Origin: Roseovarius bejariae
GTDB taxonomy: Bacteria; Pseudomonadota; Alphaproteobacteria; Rhodobacterales; Rhodobacteraceae
NCBI RefSeq assembly: GCF_009669325.1
Contig: NZ_SZWE01000001.1
Location: 310,402 to 374,401 of the forward strand
Reading direction: 5' to 3'
DNA length: 64,000 nt
The notes beneath the pieces were generated by a model that saw only the letters and a list, made by a program, of their open reading frames with translations, ran no database searches and had not been told where the DNA came from. Of the stretch, positions 34,455 through 45,282 are shown one piece after another. The translations under genes and the position numbers were made by a program. Each line of letters begins with the position of its first letter. Position 1 is the stretch's first letter.

Positions 34455-34744
34455 GCTAGAGCTTGCCCTCTGGGACAGCGAGGGGCGATTGAACGCTAGT
34501 GGCAGAGTTTGTCGCGCGGGGAATATCGGAAGGCGGCGTTGCGGCGGCTCGACCTGTGGCAGGAGAACGAAGTCAACAGAGACCCCAGCCTATCCCGACA
34601 ACGCCACCCCCACCGGGGGGACGTGCTGTTCATTAACTGTTGAGTTCGGGGGCTCAGATTTTTTCTTCAAAATTGCTGCCACTTGTCGAAGAGTGATCCG
34701 GTCACGTATGGCGTATCCGAGTTTCATTTTTCTGGGAGGGTATC
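34455..34744. other. Intergenic region with possible gene remnant
   Basis: Nothing complete. A rightward frame from about 34453 to 34642, interrupted by TAG at 34498-34500, contains SRGEYRKAALRRLDLWQENE and could be the residue of a decayed gene. The last bases (GGGAGGG) are the ribosome-binding site of the protease gene. This, with the recombinase-side repeats, makes a 403-base stretch without an intact gene. Confidence 0.35.
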
Positions 34745-35539
34745 TTGACCTACCTGCAGAGCTACGTCGTTCCGATTTGCACCTATGACATTGATGAGGA
34801 ACGAGCCGACCTCAAGCGCCTACACGGGACAGCATTCTATTTTGGTGCGAATGGCTTCTATTTGACTGCTCGTCATGTCATCGAAGCCGCGTTGAAAGCG
34901 GCTGAACAAGACGACGTCAAAGCCGGTTTGGTGGTCAAAAGCAATCATGGTCAAGGTCTTGAAAGCATGGCCCTTGACCTCAAACAATACGAGTTTGCCC
35001 CACAGCCGTTCGATGTTGCTGTCGGGCGATCCGGATACTTTCCCAAGACCCCACTTCGAACAAACATGACCGAAGCTCACGTCTGGACCGACATTGCCGC
35101 TCTTGGATACCCCGATAGCGCCTCAGTGAAAGACCAAGATGGTCTGTGGATGAATGTTCGAGGATATCGAGGGCATATCCAGCGCCCGACAATTCCACGG
35201 GATATTGCGATTGGCACCCACCCAAACGGATTTGAGCTTAGCTTCCTGACAGGCCCCGGCTCCAGCGGCGGGCCAGTGTTCTGCGTTGATACTGAGACAG
35301 TGATTGGGGTTATTGTTGCTTCCTTTCGATCTGAGCATATCGAGGACCAAGTGGTCGAAGTTCAGAGCAATGGAGCCGAATACCGAGAGATGCGAGTGCG
35401 GGTCGAGCAATTCGGATTCGCCCATGACATTCGTGGACTGCTTGATTGGAAAGCCGATCTCTTTGAAGGTCATACACTCAGCGAAATTTCGGAAATGCCC
35501 TTTGGGCAACTGCCCTCCACGCGTGACTTGGCACCCTAG
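34745..35539 (+). CDS. Trypsin-like serine protease, probably cytoplasmic
   Basis: A 264-residue protein with the chymotrypsin-fold catalytic triad: His in LTARHVIEAA near 39, Asp in PFDVAVGRS near 90, and Ser in TGPGSSGGPVFC near 176. It lacks a signal peptide and a PDZ domain, so it is not a periplasmic DegP/HtrA. The start is TTG with GGGAGGG four bases upstream; no in-frame ATG fits better. Base composition is clearly AT-richer than the host. It is the cargo gene nearest attR. Proteases of this kind occur in some anti-phage systems, but a defence role here is inference. Confidence 0.85.
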   Translation: MTYLQSYVVPICTYDIDEERADLKRLHGTAFYFGANGFYLTARHVIEAALKAAEQDDVKAGLVVKSNHGQGLESMALDLKQYEFAPQPFDVAVGRSGYFPKTPLRTNMTEAHVWTDIAALGYPDSASVKDQDGLWMNVRGYRGHIQRPTIPRDIAIGTHPNGFELSFLTGPGSSGGPVFCVDTETVIGVIVASFRSEHIEDQVVEVQSNGAEYREMRVRVEQFGFAHDIRGLLDWKADLFEGHTLSEISEMPFGQLPSTRDLAP

Positions 35540-35736
35540 CGCACCCTATAGATTGACCGAAGCTCTACGTGAACTTGGAGCTTGCTGTTTGGCACTTCTT
35601 CTGCAAGACACAGGCACACAAATCCACCACCCTCGGCACACACGCCGGGAAATCGGGTTGGAGCGCATGTCGCGCAAAGCATTGATATAAAGGCGTTTGA
35701 GGCACATCAGACCAAGTTTGGTTCGACCCCGCCTCG

Positions 35737-35752
35737 CCTACCGCCGGAGCCA
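35737..35752 (+). repeat. attR: 16-bp direct repeat
   Basis: CCTACCGCCGGAGCCA, the same as the end of tRNA-Asn (28665-28680). GGTTCGA, the T-loop sequence, also occurs at 35720-35726, ten bases left of the repeat, as though a slightly longer tRNA fragment had once been here. Confidence 0.93.
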
Positions 35753-35760
35753 AAAGTTTC

Positions 35761-35799
35761 GAGGGCCTAGCGTAAAATCGCTGGGCCCTCTTCGTTTTT
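35761..35799 (+). terminator. Strong terminator, probably the original one of tRNA-Asn
   Basis: GAGGGCCTAGCG (35761-35772) pairs with CGCTGGGCCCTC (35779-35790), with one G-U pair, followed by TTCGTTTTT. It starts eight bases after attR, so before integration it would have stood directly behind the tRNA-Asn gene. Confidence 0.85.
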
Positions 35800-35823
35800 G
35801 AACCCGTGTCGCCTTGGAGCGTT

Positions 35824-36195
35824 TTACTCCTCGTCCTCTTCGCGATTGGGGGGATCAACATAGACAGACCAGCCATATTCGCTTTGCGACGGCGGCAGAT
35901 CCTTGGCGCGGATGTTGGCCTGAAGGAAGGTCTTGGCGATGAAATGCGCGCTGATCGGGGCGGTGAGAAACAAGAACAGCGTGATCAGCAGTTCGTGGAA
36001 CGACAGGTGCCCCTTCACCAGCCCAAAGTAGAGCATGGAGGCGATGAGCACGCCGCCCACCCCCAGCGTCGTGGCTTTCGTGGGGGCATGAAGGCGCTGC
36101 ATGGTTTCTTGCAGCTTGATCATGCCAAGCGACCCCACCAGACCGAAAATGCCAGCGATGACGATGAAGGCGGAAATGATGATCTCCAGTAGCAT
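35824..36195 (-). CDS. mrpG: Na+/H+ antiporter subunit G
   Basis: A 123-residue protein of the PhaG/MnhG family starting MLLEIIISAFIVIAGIFGLV, with three hydrophobic segments and the HAPTKATTLGVGG motif. It is a small accessory subunit of the multi-subunit Mrp cation/proton antiporter. I start at 36195; the longer frame is the antisense of mrpF. Last gene of the mrp operon; it ends in an acidic tail (PPNREEDEE). Confidence 0.94.
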   Translation of the reverse strand: MLLEIIISAFIVIAGIFGLVGSLGMIKLQETMQRLHAPTKATTLGVGGVLIASMLYFGLVKGHLSFHELLITLFLFLTAPISAHFIAKTFLQANIRAKDLPPSQSEYGWSVYVDPPNREEDEE

Positions 36196-36208
36196 GGTGT
36201 TTCCCCCC

Positions 36209-36478
36209 TTATTCGATGATGTCGCCGCGCAGAACGAAGCGGCAATAAGCGACGGTTGAGACAAATCCCACCATGGCGACCAGCATGGAGGCCTCGTAGT
36301 AAACGGCCGTGCCCTGCCAGATGCCATAGAGGATCAGCAGCGCGATGATATTGATCACCATGGTATCGAGGGCAAGGATACGATCGGCGGTGTCCGGGCC
36401 GGTGGCCATGCGCCACAGGTTCAGCAACAGGCCAAGGCCAAAGCAGACGAAGGCGAAAATCAGGGCACTGGTGATCAT
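36209..36478 (-). CDS. mrpF: Na+/H+ antiporter subunit F
   Basis: An 89-residue protein starting MITSALIFAFVCFGLGL with three hydrophobic segments and the MATGPDTADRILALDTM motif of MrpF. The start at 36478 overlaps the mrpE stop by four bases. Thirteen bases separate it from mrpG. Confidence 0.94.
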   Translation of the reverse strand: MITSALIFAFVCFGLGLLLNLWRMATGPDTADRILALDTMVINIIALLILYGIWQGTAVYYEASMLVAMVGFVSTVAYCRFVLRGDIIE

Positions 36479-36966
36479 TGGAATATCTCCTTCAATCGCC
36501 ATTCGTAGCGCGACTTGATCTCGTCGCGGACACCATCGGGATCATCGGTGTGAAGGCAATGCACGAGGATGCTGCCGCCATCCGCCGAGAGCATCGCCGA
36601 GACGGTGCCCGGCGTCATGGTGATCGTTCCGGCCAGTACGGTGATCGCCTCGGGCGAGGTGATCTCAAGCGGAACGGTGATCCAGTGGGAATGGGTGTTC
36701 TTGTTGGACTTGAAGAGGATGATCAAAGCCACCTGCACGTTCGCCACCACGATGTCCCACAGGACGATCAGGATGTATTCGGCAACCCGGAAAGGTTTGC
36801 CGATCTTCGCGCGCCGCGGCCAGTAAGGGGCTGTCATCATGGGCACCACGATGGCAAGGATCACGCCCAGCAGCACATTGCCGGAGGTCACCTTGTTGAC
36901 CAGCGCAAGCCAGACGAACAGCAATGTCAGGCTGAGGACGGGATGGGGGAAGATACGTCGGATCAT
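36475..36966 (-). CDS. mrpE: Na+/H+ antiporter subunit E
   Basis: A 163-residue MrpE with N-terminal hydrophobic segments and the ITSPEAITVLAGTITMTPGT region that defines the family. The ATG shares one base with the mrpD stop (TGATG), and its own stop overlaps mrpF. Translation of the operon is therefore tightly linked. Confidence 0.94.
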   Translation of the reverse strand: MIRRIFPHPVLSLTLLFVWLALVNKVTSGNVLLGVILAIVVPMMTAPYWPRRAKIGKPFRVAEYILIVLWDIVVANVQVALIILFKSNKNTHSHWITVPLEITSPEAITVLAGTITMTPGTVSAMLSADGGSILVHCLHTDDPDGVRDEIKSRYEWRLKEIFQ

Positions 36967-38567
36967 CAGTGTGTCTCCTCCTCTGTCCCGGTCACGGTCG
37001 GGGCCTCGCCTTCGGGCAGGACGGCCGAGATATAGTCATCGCGGTCATAGAGCTGTGCCGAGGCGCCTTCCAGGAAACCAGTGATCGGACCAGCGGCTGC
37101 GGACAGCAGGGCCAGAAGCGCGAGAGCCGCCATCGTCGGGGCCACTTCGAGGGCCGTGGCGGGTTTGGGCGCCTCGTCGGAGGGGGCTTCGCCCTCTTCC
37201 TCGCCCTCGTCTTGGGCCTTGGTCTCTTCTTCCTCGGGCACTTCTGCGGTGGACTTCCAGAACAGGATGCTGCCCGCACGCGCAAAGCCGACGATGATCA
37301 GGAGGGAGCCAAGCAGGATGGCCACCCAGCCCAAGGTCATGAAGCTGCTGTCACGGATGGCATCTAGGATCACCAGCTTACCAAGAAAGCCGCTGAGCGG
37401 GGGCATCCCGGCCATCCCGATGGCCCCGGCAAAGAAGAGCGCCGCGAAGAGGCCGTTTTGCACCGTGGGTGGTTGCGCCGTCAGGATGTCACCCGCCGCG
37501 CGGCGCGTGACCACCAGATCGGCCAAAAGAAACAGGGCCGCCGCCGAGAATGTCGAATGCACGAGATAATATAGCGCCGAGGTGGTGGCATAGGGCGTGA
37601 ACCCCGCCACGGCCAACATCATCGTCCCCATGGAGGCAACCACCGCGAAGGACAGCAGCGGCATCAGGCGCCGTGCACCGAGGACCCCCACGGCCCCCAC
37701 GGCCAGCGTCACGACCGCCGCCGGCATGAGCCATTGCGCGATCAGCCCTTCGGTTGCGGCCACGTCGGGCCCGAAGGAAATGGTATAGATACGGATGATG
37801 GCGTAGGCGCCCACCTTGGTCATGATGGCAAACAGCGCCGCCACCGGGGCCGGAGCGTTGGAATAGGTACCGGGCAGCCAGAACTGTACCGGGAAGAGCG
37901 CGGCCTTGATGGCGAAAACCACCATGAGAAGGATCGCCGCCACGCGCACGAGGGCCGCATCCTCAACCGGGACCTCGCGCAGTTTCACCGCCAGATCGGC
38001 AATGTTGAGTGTGCCAGTGGAAGCGTAAAGCGTGCCAAGGGCAAAGAGGAACAGCGTGGAGCCTGCAAGGTTCATGACCACGTATTGCAGGCCCGCCTGA
38101 AGGCGCACGCGCCCGCCGCCGTGAATCATCAAGCCATAGGACGCGATGAGCAGCACCTCGAAGAAGACGAAAAGGTTGAAGGCGTCGCCCGTCAGGAAGG
38201 CCCCGCAGATGCCCATCAACTGGAACTGGAACAGGGCGTGGAAATGGCGGCCTTTCTCGTCCCACTTGGTGGCGATGACGTGGATCAGAACGATCAGCGC
38301 CAGCGCCGAGGTCAGCAGGACCATGAGCGCCGAAAGGCGGTCGAGAACCAGAACGATACCGAAGGGCGCGGGCCAATCCCCCAAGCGATAGGCGATGACC
38401 TCGCCCCCCATGGAGGTGATGGTCAGGCCAACCGCAATGGCGAACAACAGCACTGTTCCGGCCAAAGACGCCGTCCGTGCCAAGGTGATGTCGTGGCGCA
38501 TGACAAATGCGACCATCGGGGCCAGCAGCGCAGGAAGAATGACGGGGGCAATGATCCAATGTGTCAT
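36966..38567 (-). CDS. mrpD: Na+/H+ antiporter subunit D
   Basis: A 533-residue, about 14-span protein homologous to NuoM/NuoN proton-channel subunits. It has the motif KWDEKGRHFHALFQFQLMG and VFAIKAALFPVQFWLPGTYS around the conserved Lys of the proton path. Near the C-terminus it carries a Glu-rich insert (about 440-465: EVPEEEETKAQDEGEEEGEA) in a cytoplasmic loop, longer than in typical members. The start overlaps the mrpC stop by four bases. Confidence 0.95.
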   Translation of the reverse strand: MTHWIIAPVILPALLAPMVAFVMRHDITLARTASLAGTVLLFAIAVGLTITSMGGEVIAYRLGDWPAPFGIVLVLDRLSALMVLLTSALALIVLIHVIATKWDEKGRHFHALFQFQLMGICGAFLTGDAFNLFVFFEVLLIASYGLMIHGGGRVRLQAGLQYVVMNLAGSTLFLFALGTLYASTGTLNIADLAVKLREVPVEDAALVRVAAILLMVVFAIKAALFPVQFWLPGTYSNAPAPVAALFAIMTKVGAYAIIRIYTISFGPDVAATEGLIAQWLMPAAVVTLAVGAVGVLGARRLMPLLSFAVVASMGTMMLAVAGFTPYATTSALYYLVHSTFSAAALFLLADLVVTRRAAGDILTAQPPTVQNGLFAALFFAGAIGMAGMPPLSGFLGKLVILDAIRDSSFMTLGWVAILLGSLLIIVGFARAGSILFWKSTAEVPEEEETKAQDEGEEEGEAPSDEAPKPATALEVAPTMAALALLALLSAAAGPITGFLEGASAQLYDRDDYISAVLPEGEAPTVTGTEEETH

Positions 38568-38929
38568 GCGCCACCCTCTTTCTGCGCGTCGGTGACGTCA
38601 TCTTCTTCGGTCATGTCGATGCGGTCGTGATCGGCCTCAAGGAAGGCCCCGAGGGCGAGGATCACAAGAACGGCGGTCATCCCGAAGGAAATCACGATCG
38701 CCGTCAGGACCAGCGCCTGCGGCAGCGGGTCGGTATAGGAGGCCTCGCCGTATTTTTGCAGGACGGGTGGCATGTTGACCGCCAGCCGCCCGGTGGAGAA
38801 GAGAAAGACATTGACCGCGTAAGACAGCAGCGCCAGCCCGAGGATCACGGGGAAGGCCCGCAGGCGCAGGATCAGGTAGACCCCTCCGGCGGTCAGGATG
38901 CCGACAGATGTGGCAACGACGATTTCCAT
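38564..38929 (-). CDS. mrpC: Na+/H+ antiporter subunit C
   Basis: A 121-residue NuoK-like subunit with three membrane spans and the DPLPQALVLTAIVISFGMTA motif that identifies MrpC. The start at 38929 lies one base after the mrpA stop. Its stop overlaps mrpD. Confidence 0.95.
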   Translation of the reverse strand: MEIVVATSVGILTAGGVYLILRLRAFPVILGLALLSYAVNVFLFSTGRLAVNMPPVLQKYGEASYTDPLPQALVLTAIVISFGMTAVLVILALGAFLEADHDRIDMTEEDDVTDAQKEGGA

Positions 38930-38930
38930 G

Positions 38931-41792
38931 TCAGTCGGTCTCCTTCTCGGTGGTGATGTCGAGTGATGGGTCATAATCCATCGGATCCACGTTGACGGTT
39001 TCACCGGCATAACGAGCGATGCGCGACAGGCTGTAGAGCATGAGCATCACCGCGCCCAGCACCGTGAGGAACACGCCAAGATCGAACATGAAGGCCGAGC
39101 CGAAACCGAATTTCTCGATCCCGGGCAAGTAGATATATTCATAGAAACTGGTCAGGAACGGGCGCCCAAAGAGGAAGGCCCCTGCCCCGGTCAGACCGGC
39201 CAGCACCGCGCCCCAGCCGATCAGCGAATGGTACTCGATCCGCTTGCGGCTTTGTGTCCATGCAAAGCCCGAGGCCATGTATTGCATCAAGAGCGCAATG
39301 GAGATCACGAGGCCCGCGACGAACCCGCCTCCCGGTTGGTTATGCCCGCGCAGGAAGATGTAGACGCCCACCATGACGGCAATCGGCAGCATGGCACGGG
39401 TGCCCACCACCATCATCAAAGGGTGTCGGTCGCGTGAGCGATCGGGGGGCACGGGCGCCGCGCGAAGCTTGCGGCCCGCCGGGCCATTCAGCAGTGTTTC
39501 CATCAAGGCGTAAATCGTGAGGCCTGCGATCCCCAGAACGATGATTTCGCCATAGGTGTCGTAGCCCCGGAAATCAACGAGGATGACGTTGACCACGTTG
39601 GTTCCGCCGCCGCCCGTATAGGAGTTGGCGAGGTGGTAATCGGAGATCGTGCTGAAATCGCGGGTGAGGAAAGCATAGGCGAGCCCGGCCACGGCTCCGC
39701 CCGCTGCTATGGCGATGGCCCCGTCACGCAAACGCAGGCCCGCGCCGCTTTCGCGCGGGGTGCCTTTCGGCATAAAGTAAAGCGCCAAGAGCAGCAGCAT
39801 GATCGTGACGGTTTCGACCGAGATTTGCGTCAGCGCGAGGTCGGGCGCGGACAGGTAGACGAAACCACCCGAGACCATGAGGCCGATCACCCCGATCAGC
39901 ACCAGCGCGCGGAAACGGTTGCGGTGATTTATGACCACAAGCGCCGTTGCCACCATCAAGAGCACCCAGCCCACGGCAACAACGGCCGGAATGGGCAGGA
40001 GGTCGCGCGTGGGGGGCGAAAGTGTCCCGGAGGTGAAGGCGAGATAGCCAAGCGCCGTGGTTACAGCGACAAATATCGCCAGATAGCGGCTGATGGCGCC
40101 GTTGTGCAGGGTTTCCGAAGTCGCCCGCGTCAGGCGTACCGCCGCGGCAATCAGGGTATCGAAGATGTTTTTCGCCTCGGGACGTGGGGTGGCGAGCCAC
40201 ACGCGATCCAGCGGTTTGTGCAGCAGCAAGAGGATCGCGCCGCCAACGACTGCGATGATCGACAGGTAAAGCGCGGGCGTCAGGCCGTGCCAGAGCTTGA
40301 GGTGGGCATGGGTTTCGTGGCCGGTGACCGCTGTCGCGGCCATGTTGACCACCGGCTCGGCAAGGAAGGGCATGATGCCGATTACCACGACCATCACGGT
40401 CAGCAATGCCGGTGCGGCCCACATACCGAAGGGCGGGTCATGCGGCTTGGCCGGGTAATCATCGCGTACCGGTCCGCCGAAGACGTGGAAGATGAACCGC
40501 AGGCTGTAGGCAACCGAGAACACCGCGCCAAGCGTGGCAAGGGCCGCCACGATCCACGGGTTTTCCCACCAGACGGTATGCACCGCTTCTTCCAGCATTT
40601 TTTCCTTGGAAATGAAGCCGTTGAAGGGGGCGATCCCGGCCATGGAAAGCGCGGTGATCGTGCCGATCACGGCGGTAATGGGCATGAGTTTGGCCAAGCC
40701 ACCGAGGCGCTTGATATCGCGGGTATGCGCCTCGTGATCGATAATGCCCGCAGTCATGAAGAGCGCGGCCTTGAAGGTGAGGTGGTTGATGATATGGAAG
40801 ACGGCACCAATAGCGGCGGCCTTTGTTCCAAAGCCCAGAAGCATGGTCAGCAGGCCAAGGTGCGAGACCGTCGAAAAAGCCAGAAGCGCCTTGAGGTCAT
40901 CCTTGAAGAGCGCGATCACCGCGCCCAGAACCATGGTGATCAGGCCCACTGTGGCAACGATGTAGAACCATTCGGGCGTTCCTGCGAGGGCGGGCCACAT
41001 GCGCGCCATCAGGAACACCCCCGCCTTCACCATGGTCGCCGAGTGCAGGTAGGCCGAGACCGGTGTCGGCGCGGCCATGGCGTGCGGCAACCAGAAGTGG
41101 AATGGGAATTGTGCGGACTTGGTAAAGGCCCCCAACAGGATCAGGATCAGCGCGGGCATATACCATTCCGACGCTTTGATCTGATCGCCTGCGGCAAGGA
41201 TATCGGTCAGGTTATAAGAACCCACGACATTGCCCAGGATCAACATGCCCCCGATCATGGCAAGGCCCCCTGCCCCTGTCACGGCCAAGGCCATGCGGGC
41301 GCCCTGACGGCCTTCGGGCAGGTGTTTCCAATAGCCGATGAGCAAGAAGGACGACAGCGAGGTCAGCTCCCAAAAGATCAGCAAAAGCAGGATGTTGTCG
41401 GACAGGACAATCCCAAGCATCGCGCCTTGGAACAGCAGCAGGTAAGTATAGAACTGCCCCATCGGGTCATCGCCCGAGAGGTAAAAGCGCGCATAGAGCG
41501 TGATTAGCAGGCCCACCCCGAGGATCATGCCCGCGAAAAGCAGGCCCAGACCATCAAGGAAGAAGCTGGCCGAAAGTCCCAGTTGCGGGAGCCATGCGAT
41601 TTCGGCGCGGACCACCTCGCCGTGCATCACCGAGGGCGCAAGCGTGCCCAGCATGACGATGGCAAGGATTGTCGGGGCGGCGGTGAAACTGGCACAGGCA
41701 TTGCGACCTGCCCGGATCATGATGCCGGGGACGAGGGCCCCGATGAATGGTAAAATTGCGATGATCGGTAATAGACTGCCGCCGTTGCTCAT
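38931..41792 (-). CDS. mrpA: Na+/H+ antiporter subunit A/B fusion
   Basis: A 953-residue protein. Residues 1-500 are the NuoL-like part with GYWKHLPEGRQGARMALAVT, PFHFWLPHAMAAPTPVSAYL and LHSATMVKAGVFL. From about 500 to 760 is the MrpA C-terminal extension. The last 190 residues (MVVGTRAMLPIAVMVGVYIF, GHNQPGGGFVAGL) are an MrpB domain. This A/B fusion is the PhaAB arrangement of alphaproteobacteria, so the operon encodes a complete seven-activity complex in six genes. Its job is Na+ or K+ efflux and pH homeostasis in the inner membrane. First gene of the operon. Confidence 0.96.
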   Translation of the reverse strand: MSNGGSLLPIIAILPFIGALVPGIMIRAGRNACASFTAAPTILAIVMLGTLAPSVMHGEVVRAEIAWLPQLGLSASFFLDGLGLLFAGMILGVGLLITLYARFYLSGDDPMGQFYTYLLLFQGAMLGIVLSDNILLLLIFWELTSLSSFLLIGYWKHLPEGRQGARMALAVTGAGGLAMIGGMLILGNVVGSYNLTDILAAGDQIKASEWYMPALILILLGAFTKSAQFPFHFWLPHAMAAPTPVSAYLHSATMVKAGVFLMARMWPALAGTPEWFYIVATVGLITMVLGAVIALFKDDLKALLAFSTVSHLGLLTMLLGFGTKAAAIGAVFHIINHLTFKAALFMTAGIIDHEAHTRDIKRLGGLAKLMPITAVIGTITALSMAGIAPFNGFISKEKMLEEAVHTVWWENPWIVAALATLGAVFSVAYSLRFIFHVFGGPVRDDYPAKPHDPPFGMWAAPALLTVMVVVIGIMPFLAEPVVNMAATAVTGHETHAHLKLWHGLTPALYLSIIAVVGGAILLLLHKPLDRVWLATPRPEAKNIFDTLIAAAVRLTRATSETLHNGAISRYLAIFVAVTTALGYLAFTSGTLSPPTRDLLPIPAVVAVGWVLLMVATALVVINHRNRFRALVLIGVIGLMVSGGFVYLSAPDLALTQISVETVTIMLLLLALYFMPKGTPRESGAGLRLRDGAIAIAAGGAVAGLAYAFLTRDFSTISDYHLANSYTGGGGTNVVNVILVDFRGYDTYGEIIVLGIAGLTIYALMETLLNGPAGRKLRAAPVPPDRSRDRHPLMMVVGTRAMLPIAVMVGVYIFLRGHNQPGGGFVAGLVISIALLMQYMASGFAWTQSRKRIEYHSLIGWGAVLAGLTGAGAFLFGRPFLTSFYEYIYLPGIEKFGFGSAFMFDLGVFLTVLGAVMLMLYSLSRIARYAGETVNVDPMDYDPSLDITTEKETD

Positions 41793-41963
41793 GTGCCCCC
41801 CGTTTGCCTCCCCGAAACCGGCTTCCGACTTTTGTAGCTACTTGTGAGCGCCTGTGAAAGGCGACTCTTTCCGTTTGGGACGGATTTGTCGGATAACCCT
41901 TTGCTGTCGCGCGTTAATATAGCGGAGGATAGCAAGCCGCCCACCCGAATTTCAAACCAAGAA

Positions 41964-41997
41964 ACAAAAAACGGCGCCCCGAAACAGGACGCCGTTT
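41964..41997 (-). terminator. Rho-independent terminator of katG
   Basis: AACGGCG (41970-41976) pairs with CGCCGTT (41990-41996). Read on the minus strand the hairpin is followed by TTTTTTG. It lies 48 bases after the katG stop and upstream of mrpA. Confidence 0.85.
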
Positions 41998-42044
41998 GCT
42001 TTTTCAGCATCAGGTCGGGGCCAAAAGGCCCCCCGACTTACACG

Positions 42045-44237
<2,193 letters not shown>

Positions 44238-44378
44238 TTATTGAATTTATTTGGCTCTGGCTTGAAAGACCGTATGCAGAGGGCACGCGGGATTGCGCCC
44301 GACCTCCCCCCATTTGTCTTTAGAATCAGTCTAACAAACAAGTTCCATTGGATTAAGTTGCATTTTCTGATTGCAGTG

Positions 44379-44393
44379 ATAACTTCAGCTTAT
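44379..44393. promoter_or_regulatory. Candidate OxyR half-site overlapping the oxyR start
   Basis: ATAACTTCAGCTTAT is an imperfect ATAA-N7-TTAT dyad of the length of one OxyR/LysR dyad. It overlaps the oxyR ATG at 44392. A second helical-phase copy is not evident to me. Autorepression would be the expected use. Confidence 0.3.
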
Positions 44394-45276
44394 GGATAAT
44401 TTCTCATTGAGACAATTACGTTATTTCACTGCCCTCGCACAACATGGCCATTTTGGGCGTGCCGCCGAGGCTTGTGCAATCTCGCAACCGGCCTTGTCGG
44501 TGCAAATCCGCGAGCTGGAAGCTGCGGTTGGACAGGTTTTGTTCGAACGCGGTGCGCGACAGGTCCGCCTGACCCGGTTCGGAGAAGAGTTCGCAGGCCG
44601 GGTGCGCGACATTCTGAGATCGGTCGACGAGTTGTCCGAAATGGCGCGGGTGGCGCGTACAGGGTTGTCAGGGTCGCTACGCTTGGGGGTCATCCCGACG
44701 ATTGCGCCTTATCTGCTGCCGGGTGTCATTGGGCGGTTGACCGAGGCCTACCCCGATCTGGACCTGCATGTGCGCGAAAGCATCACGCCCCGATTGCTGG
44801 AAGAACTGACCGACGGGCGTCTGGATGCGGCGATTGTCGCCTTGCCCGTCTCGGAACCTTCGCTGACCGAAGTGCCACTGTTTGACGAAAGCCTGTTATT
44901 GGTGCGCCCAGAGGCCGAGCGTGACACCCCGGTGCCACGCCCCGAAACCTTGCAGGAGATGCGGCTTTTACTGCTGGAAGAAGGCCATTGTTTTCGCGAC
45001 CAGGCCCTATCCTTTTGCCATCTGGCACAGGCGCGGGAGCGCGAAGGTCTGGATGGCAGTTCCTTGTCGACCTTGGTGCAGATGGTTGGTGCCGGACTTG
45101 GCGTGACCTTGATCCCGGAAATGGCCGTGCCGGTCGAGACACGGTCGGCCAATGTCAGCCTTGCGCGGTTTGACGATCCGCAACCGGGGCGGACGGTGGG
45201 CATGGTCTGGCGAAAATCCAGCCCGCTTTCTGAAGATCTTATGGCATTGTCCGAGGTTGTGAGCGCTGCGGCCTGA
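44392..45276 (+). CDS. oxyR: OxyR, LysR-type peroxide sensor
   Basis: A 294-residue LysR-type regulator. The winged helix-turn-helix (about 1-62) contains QPALSVQIRELEAAVG. The effector domain carries the two redox cysteines in EEGHCFRDQALSFC, near residues 200 and 209, the hallmark that separates OxyR from other LysR proteins. Peroxide forms a disulfide that changes DNA binding. It diverges from katG, its expected target. Confidence 0.96.
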   Translation: MDNFSLRQLRYFTALAQHGHFGRAAEACAISQPALSVQIRELEAAVGQVLFERGARQVRLTRFGEEFAGRVRDILRSVDELSEMARVARTGLSGSLRLGVIPTIAPYLLPGVIGRLTEAYPDLDLHVRESITPRLLEELTDGRLDAAIVALPVSEPSLTEVPLFDESLLLVRPEAERDTPVPRPETLQEMRLLLLEEGHCFRDQALSFCHLAQAREREGLDGSSLSTLVQMVGAGLGVTLIPEMAVPVETRSANVSLARFDDPQPGRTVGMVWRKSSPLSEDLMALSEVVSAAA

Positions 45277-45282
45277 TCATGC

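Larger units (their letters stand above)
28681..35752. mobile_element. 7.07-kb integrative element in tRNA-Asn
   Basis: Bounded by the 16-bp repeats. It encodes a tyrosine integrase at the left end reading inward, a run of small leftward genes of unknown function, a serine recombinase, and a trypsin-like protease at the right end. I see no replication initiator, relaxase, capsid, terminase or excisionase that I recognise. It could be a phage satellite, a defective prophage or a non-conjugative island. The ribosome-binding motif GAAAGGA recurs in front of several of its genes, suggesting common descent of that block. Confidence 0.9.

Noticed and set aside
28681..35752. Known phage-inducible island (PICI) or conjugative element
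   Set aside because: No primase, AlpA, small terminase, relaxase or type IV secretion gene is recognisable.
39633..41507. 624-codon plus-strand frame opposite mrpA
   Set aside because: Antisense to a clearly real membrane protein; composition is Arg/His/Gly-rich with no motif, as expected of a high-GC shadow frame.
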